Positions 61,146 through 64,000 of a stretch of DNA of 64,000 nt are shown one piece after another. The DNA lies in contig LJZR01000009.1 in the NCBI GenBank assembly GCA_001314865.1, forward strand, positions 1 through 64,000, given 5' to 3'. Source of the stretch: Phormidesmis priestleyi Ana. GTDB taxonomy: Bacteria; Cyanobacteriota; Cyanobacteriia; Phormidesmidales; Phormidesmidaceae. The notes beneath the pieces are model-generated. The model was not told where the DNA came from and did no database searches. It was given only the letters and a program-made list of their open reading frames with translations. The position numbers and the translations under genes were made by a program. Positions within the stretch are counted from its first letter, which is position 1; each line of letters opens with the position of its first letter.

Positions 61146-62783
61146 ATGACACTTGCCCGCAAAGTTCTGATTTACGACACAACGCTTCGAGACGGCATTC
61201 AGCGGCATGGCATCGCCTGCTCGCTCGAAGACAAAATTAAAATTGCCCGAAAGCTCGATCAAATAGGCGTGCCGTTTATTGAGGGCGGCTGGCCCGGAGC
61301 AAATGCAGTAGATACTCAACTGTTTGAGTATTTTCAGCAGGAGCCATTGGCCCATTCACAGCTAGTGGCGTTTGGTTCTACGCGGCGACCTCATCAGCGG
61401 GCATCCGAAAACAATATGTTGAAAGCCCTGCTGGAGGCCAATACGCAGTGGCTGACAATTTTTGGTAAGTCGTGGGATTTGCATGTAACAGATGCGCTAA
61501 AGGTAAGCCTAGATGAAAATTTGGCGATGATTCAAGATTCGGTGGCGTTCTTGCGTTTGCACGATCGCCGCGTGATTTATGACGCAGAGCATTGGTTTGA
61601 TGGGTATAAAGCAAACCCAGAGTATGCGCTCAAGACGTTGGGTGCAGCGGTGCAAAGCGGAGCTGAGTGGTTAGTGCTGTGCGATACGAACGGGGGGACG
61701 CTGCCGAGGGAGGTTGCTGCGATCGCCCAACAAGTCCAAACCTGGCTAGGCAGATATCACGAAATCTCTCCCCTTCCCCGCTTAGGCATTCATACTCATA
61801 ATGACAGCGGTACAGCCGTCGCCGCTACGCTCGCTGCGGTAGAAGCTGGCGCTGACATGGTTCATGGCACCATGAATGGCTACGGCGAGCGCTGTGGAAA
61901 TGCCGACTTGTGCAGCGTCATTCCAAATTTACAGTTAAAGATGGGACATGATTGCTTATCACCTCATCAGCTAACGAACCTAACTCAAACTAGCCGGTTC
62001 GTTAGTGAAATTGTCAACCTTGCGCCCGATGACCATGCGCCTTATGTCGGCCGCTCAGCCTTTGCTCATAAGGGCGGCATCCATATCAGCGCCGTTGCCC
62101 GAAACCCCAAAACCTACGAGCATATATGCCCCGAAGCGATTGGCAACCGTCGCCATATTGTGGTCTCTAGCTCTTCTGGGGCTAGTACTGTGTTGGCTAA
62201 GGCCAAAAGCTACAATCTTGAGCTTAAAAAAGACGACCCGGTGATGCGCCAAATCATCAACGAAGTCAAGGAATTAGAGAGTAAAGGCTATCAGTTTGAA
62301 GCGGCTGAGGCCAGCTTTGAACTGTTGATGCTCAAAGCGCTGGGTAAACATCAGCCGCTGTTTCAGCTCAGAGGATTTGAGGTTAGCTACGATGTTTTAC
62401 AGTCAGATGTGCAGTGCAACATCGGGGCGCGGGCGACCGTTAAGGTGTCAGTGCAGGGCAAAGACATCCTAGAAGTGGCTGAGTGTATGGGGCCGGTTTC
62501 TGCTTTAGACAAGGCTTTACGAAAAGCGCTGGTGAAGTTTTACCCGGTGATTGATCGCTTTTATCTAACGGACTATAAGGTTCGTATTCTCAATAGTGAG
62601 GCTGGGACAGCGGCCAATATTCGGGTGCTAGTAGAGTCGAGCAATGGCGATCAGCGCTGGTCAACGATTGGGGTATCAGTCAATATTTTAGAGGCGTCTT
62701 ATCAGGCGGTTGCGGCGGGTATTGTGTATGGCTTGTATCGTGATTCTCTCTCGACCCAGCGATCGCACTTAGTCGAGGTGTAG
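61146..62783 (+). CDS. cimA: (R)-citramalate synthase
   Basis: A 545-residue member of the isopropylmalate/citramalate synthase family. It condenses pyruvate with acetyl-CoA, opening the threonine-independent isoleucine pathway. The catalytic barrel starts with LIYDTTLRDGIQRHGI; metal-binding GIHTHNDSGTAVAATLAAVEAGADMVHGTMNGYGERCGNADL (position 220 onward, landmarks HTHND and NGYGERCGN) is clear. The C-terminal regulatory domain (about 430-530) would sense isoleucine. The length and the IEGGWPGAN sequence near 46 fit CimA rather than LeuA. ATG at 61146 is preferred over a start at 61020. Its stop is inside a repeat. Confidence 0.92.
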   Translation: MTLARKVLIYDTTLRDGIQRHGIACSLEDKIKIARKLDQIGVPFIEGGWPGANAVDTQLFEYFQQEPLAHSQLVAFGSTRRPHQRASENNMLKALLEANTQWLTIFGKSWDLHVTDALKVSLDENLAMIQDSVAFLRLHDRRVIYDAEHWFDGYKANPEYALKTLGAAVQSGAEWLVLCDTNGGTLPREVAAIAQQVQTWLGRYHEISPLPRLGIHTHNDSGTAVAATLAAVEAGADMVHGTMNGYGERCGNADLCSVIPNLQLKMGHDCLSPHQLTNLTQTSRFVSEIVNLAPDDHAPYVGRSAFAHKGGIHISAVARNPKTYEHICPEAIGNRRHIVVSSSSGASTVLAKAKSYNLELKKDDPVMRQIINEVKELESKGYQFEAAEASFELLMLKALGKHQPLFQLRGFEVSYDVLQSDVQCNIGARATVKVSVQGKDILEVAECMGPVSALDKALRKALVKFYPVIDRFYLTDYKVRILNSEAGTAANIRVLVESSNGDQRWSTIGVSVNILEASYQAVAAGIVYGLYRDSLSTQRSHLVEV

Positions 62784-62803
62784 AGAGGTGTAGAGAGGCG
62801 TAG
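62775..62803. repeat. 10-bp tandem array across the cimA stop
   Basis: GAGGTG then TAGAGAGGTG, TAGAGAGGCG and TAG. The first TAG (62781-62783) is the stop codon. Confidence 0.85.
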
Positions 62804-62833
62804 ATCAAAACGGGTTAGAAAGGTGTAGACCAA

Positions 62834-62855
62834 AAAAGGGGCGATCGCCCCTTTT
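62834..62855. terminator. Palindromic terminator centred on HIP1
   Basis: AAAAGGGG, then GCGATCGC without its outer bases, then CCCCTTTT: a perfect 22-bp palindrome with GCGATCGC at 62841-62848 in the middle and T-rich ends on both strands. It lies between cimA and the convergent repeat-protein gene. Confidence 0.85.
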
Positions 62856-62877
62856 CTCTGAATCTATTTTTAGATTA

Positions 62878-62913
62878 GATCTGTTTCTGGATCTGTTTCT
62901 GGATCTGTTTCCA
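62878..62913. repeat. 12-bp tandem array
   Basis: GATCTGTTTCTG twice without change, then GATCTGTTTCCA, 22 bp before the stop of the convergent gene. Confidence 0.9.
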
Positions 62914-62935
62914 GCTATTTCTGACTACAAAATAG

Positions 62936-63373
62936 TCAGTCCAGATAACCCATCAAAGTGTAGGGATCATCAATATCATTGCTAGCAATGGGGCGATGAC
63001 CGGGCAAAGTGTCCAAATCAGAAATTTCTAAGGTGCTCACGGCAACCGGACGATGACCGGGCAAAGAATCAGTCGTAGAAATTTCAAATAGGCTAGACAT
63101 AATAGGTCGCATACCCGCTGATGAAAGCGAATCGACAACGTCCATATTACTCAGGGAAATAGGCCGGTGGTTGGGCAAAGAGTCTGACTCGAATACGCGC
63201 GTATGATCGGCTAGCTCTATAATTTCGTTCTTAGAAGCTCTGACTAACCCACCTTTTTCAGCGGTGTCTTCGGTCTTCTTTTGGGCAGCCGGTGAGTCTA
63301 CAGTCGTCGTTTTTTTGCGAGTGCGGGCACTTGAGGTGCTCTTATCGGTGCCGTTTTCGTTGCTAGTGCTCAT
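62936..63373 (-). CDS. Repeat protein with HRPI motifs, function unknown
   Basis: A 145-residue soluble protein. The first 45 residues are Ser/Thr/Lys-rich and probably disordered. From about 60 on, a repeat of about 20 residues occurs four times with the shape S/T-LPGHRPI-x-S-x-(L/M)-E-(I/V): SLPNHRPISLSNMDVVD, SAGMRPIMSSLFEISTTD, SLPGHRPVAVSTLEISD and TLPGHRPIASNDIDD, ending LMGYLD. I recall similar repeated short proteins in other cyanobacteria but no function. ATG at 63373 is preferred to the in-frame ATG at 63421. It is divergent from ssrA. Confidence 0.7.
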   Translation of the reverse strand: MSTSNENGTDKSTSSARTRKKTTTVDSPAAQKKTEDTAEKGGLVRASKNEIIELADHTRVFESDSLPNHRPISLSNMDVVDSLSSAGMRPIMSSLFEISTTDSLPGHRPVAVSTLEISDLDTLPGHRPIASNDIDDPYTLMGYLD

Positions 63374-63433
63374 TATTAAGTTGACCTTCTCTCTATTAGC
63401 GGAACCCATGCCAAGCACCACTCATCACAGCTG

Positions 63434-63475
63434 CCTAAGTTCAAGTACCTAAGTTCAAGTGCTTAAGTTCAAGCA
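63434..63475. repeat. 14-bp tandem array upstream of the HRPI-repeat gene
   Basis: CCTAAGTTCAAGTA, CCTAAGTTCAAGTG and CTTAAGTTCAAGCA, one after the other. Confidence 0.9.
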
Positions 63476-63520
63476 ACCTTTAAGCGACTGACCTTTAAGC
63501 GACTGACCTTTAGGCGACTG
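63476..63520. repeat. 15-bp tandem array directly next to the 14-bp one
   Basis: ACCTTTAAGCGACTG twice without change, then ACCTTTAGGCGACTG. Its unit is unrelated to that of its neighbour. Confidence 0.92.
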
Positions 63521-63726
63521 TAGGTGATTATCTGCGTGGCTTCTAATACTATTAAGAAAATATTATAGGTTAAAATCTGTCCCATTCAGTTTACGAAAGG
63601 TGATGACAGCTATAAAAAGAGCTGCTAATTGTGGGCAGCAATACTTATCAACCGCTATAATTGGATTACCCCAAAAAGGGTACTTAGAGGTTGTTTCTTA
63701 AAGGTTCTACCGACTGAGTTCTACAG

Positions 63727-64000
63727 GGGGCTGAAACGGTTTCGACGTTTTAACGAAAGTCGTATTGTGATTCAGGTCAAGAGTGAGTCTACTCTTGTAA
63801 ATAAAGGCTCAAACTTAAAGATACATGCAAACGACATCGTACCTTTTGCTCGTAAGCGCGCTCTTGTAGCTGCCGCCTAACAACCTCTTATAGGTTCGAG
63901 CGTCTGAGCTGTGACTCCGTTAATCAGTTCGGACTAAACCCCCAACGGGTGCTCTGGCAAACTTTCTTCGGTGGGTGCGCCAGCTAAGACTTTCACTGAA
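63727..64000 (+). ncRNA. ssrA: tmRNA (5' part, cut by the window end)
   Basis: The 5' end GGGGCTGAAACGGTTTCGAC is the usual tmRNA start, with the tRNA-like acceptor strand and D-loop region. The tag frame begins at GCA 63827 and reads ANDIVPFARKRALVAAA, stopping at TAA 63878-63880; the AA-rich end is the proteolysis signal. Pseudoknot-rich sequence follows to the window edge; the 3' tRNA-like half, with the T-loop and CCA end, lies outside. tmRNA frees stalled ribosomes with SmpB. A TATAAT at 63656-63661 is a possible -10 box. The promoter region between this and the divergent gene holds the two arrays described above and no gene. Confidence 0.95.
63827..63880 (+). other. tmRNA proteolysis-tag reading frame
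   Basis: Seventeen codons plus stop: ANDIVPFARKRALVAAA. The NIVPFAR-like core and terminal AAA are typical of cyanobacterial tags. GCA is the resume codon. Confidence 0.93.

Noticed and set aside
63629-63880. 83-residue protein ending ANDIVPFARKRALVAAA
   Set aside because: Only the last 17 codons are meaningful and they are the tmRNA tag; the rest is structural tmRNA and promoter sequence.
1-64000. Genomic island or prophage
   Set aside because: No integrase, transposase, tRNA-flanked boundary or change in gene style was seen; most genes are cyanobacterial core or common accessory genes.

Overview
The window is cyanobacterial chromosome. The octamer GCGATCGC (HIP1) recurs throughout. The gene content is also typical of the phylum: a CRR6-type NDH-1 assembly factor, a ComFB protein, D-glycerate 3-kinase, citramalate synthase, ThyX, DUF3352, DUF3727 and DUF7219 proteins, a primary sigma factor of SigA type, and a tmRNA whose tag reads ANDIVPFARKRALVAAA. 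A Leptolyngbya/Phormidesmis-like or Synechococcus PCC 7335-like lineage would fit, but the sequence alone does not fix the genus. I see no tRNA, rRNA, CRISPR array, insertion sequence or prophage.

Layout. 1-90: tail of a surface or calcium-binding type protein. 230-5774: a divergent cell-surface glycan locus (GT39-type membrane glycosyltransferase facing a DPM1/GtrB-like GT2, an alpha/alpha-toroid-like protein and a YbhN-like membrane protein). 5929-7324: retropepsin-like protein overlapping a RimK-type ATP-grasp ligase. 7843-9960: CPA2 antiporter with universal-stress domains. 10093-16888: peptidoglycan-binding/WD40 fusion, HDAC-like deacetylase, TrhO, O-methyltransferase, SRPBCC protein, YihY. 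17107-19897: MBOAT plus SGNH acylation pair. 20159-31033: ClpB, ComFB, GT2-TPR, ArgH, SpoIIE-type phosphatase, CobK, methyltransferase and small membrane proteins. 31219-40294: nucleotidyltransferase/PGM fusion coupled to SSB, STAS protein, glycerate kinase, DUF3352, LexA, SigA. 41361-50905: ThyX, MsrA, then a minus-strand housekeeping run (CRR6, CofE-like, GNAT, RuvX, DUF3727, MltG, YqeG, ProB). 51036-63373: WecB, DUF7219, alpha/beta hydrolase, IlvD, a large hybrid histidine kinase, a decayed antiporter relic, CimA and a repeat protein. 63727-end: ssrA.

How genes work together. IlvD and CimA belong to a threonine-independent isoleucine route. WecB, the nucleotidyltransferase/PGM fusion, three GT-type proteins and the MBOAT/SGNH pair all serve envelope or exopolysaccharide synthesis. 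The SpoIIE phosphatase and STAS protein are the two halves of a partner-switching module. ClpB, MsrA, LexA, SSB, RuvX and tmRNA give a stress and DNA-maintenance flavour.

The most unusual property is not a gene. More than thirty degenerate short tandem arrays (units of about 7 to 24 bp, a different sequence at each locus) sit at gene borders. At many loci the start or stop codon lies inside a repeat unit. Where arrays enter coding sequence the unit is 12, 15 or 24 bp, so the frame is kept. They have added low-complexity extensions or inserts to ArgH, RuvX, WecB, glycerate kinase, a GNAT protein and others. No wholly new defence or mobile system was recognised.
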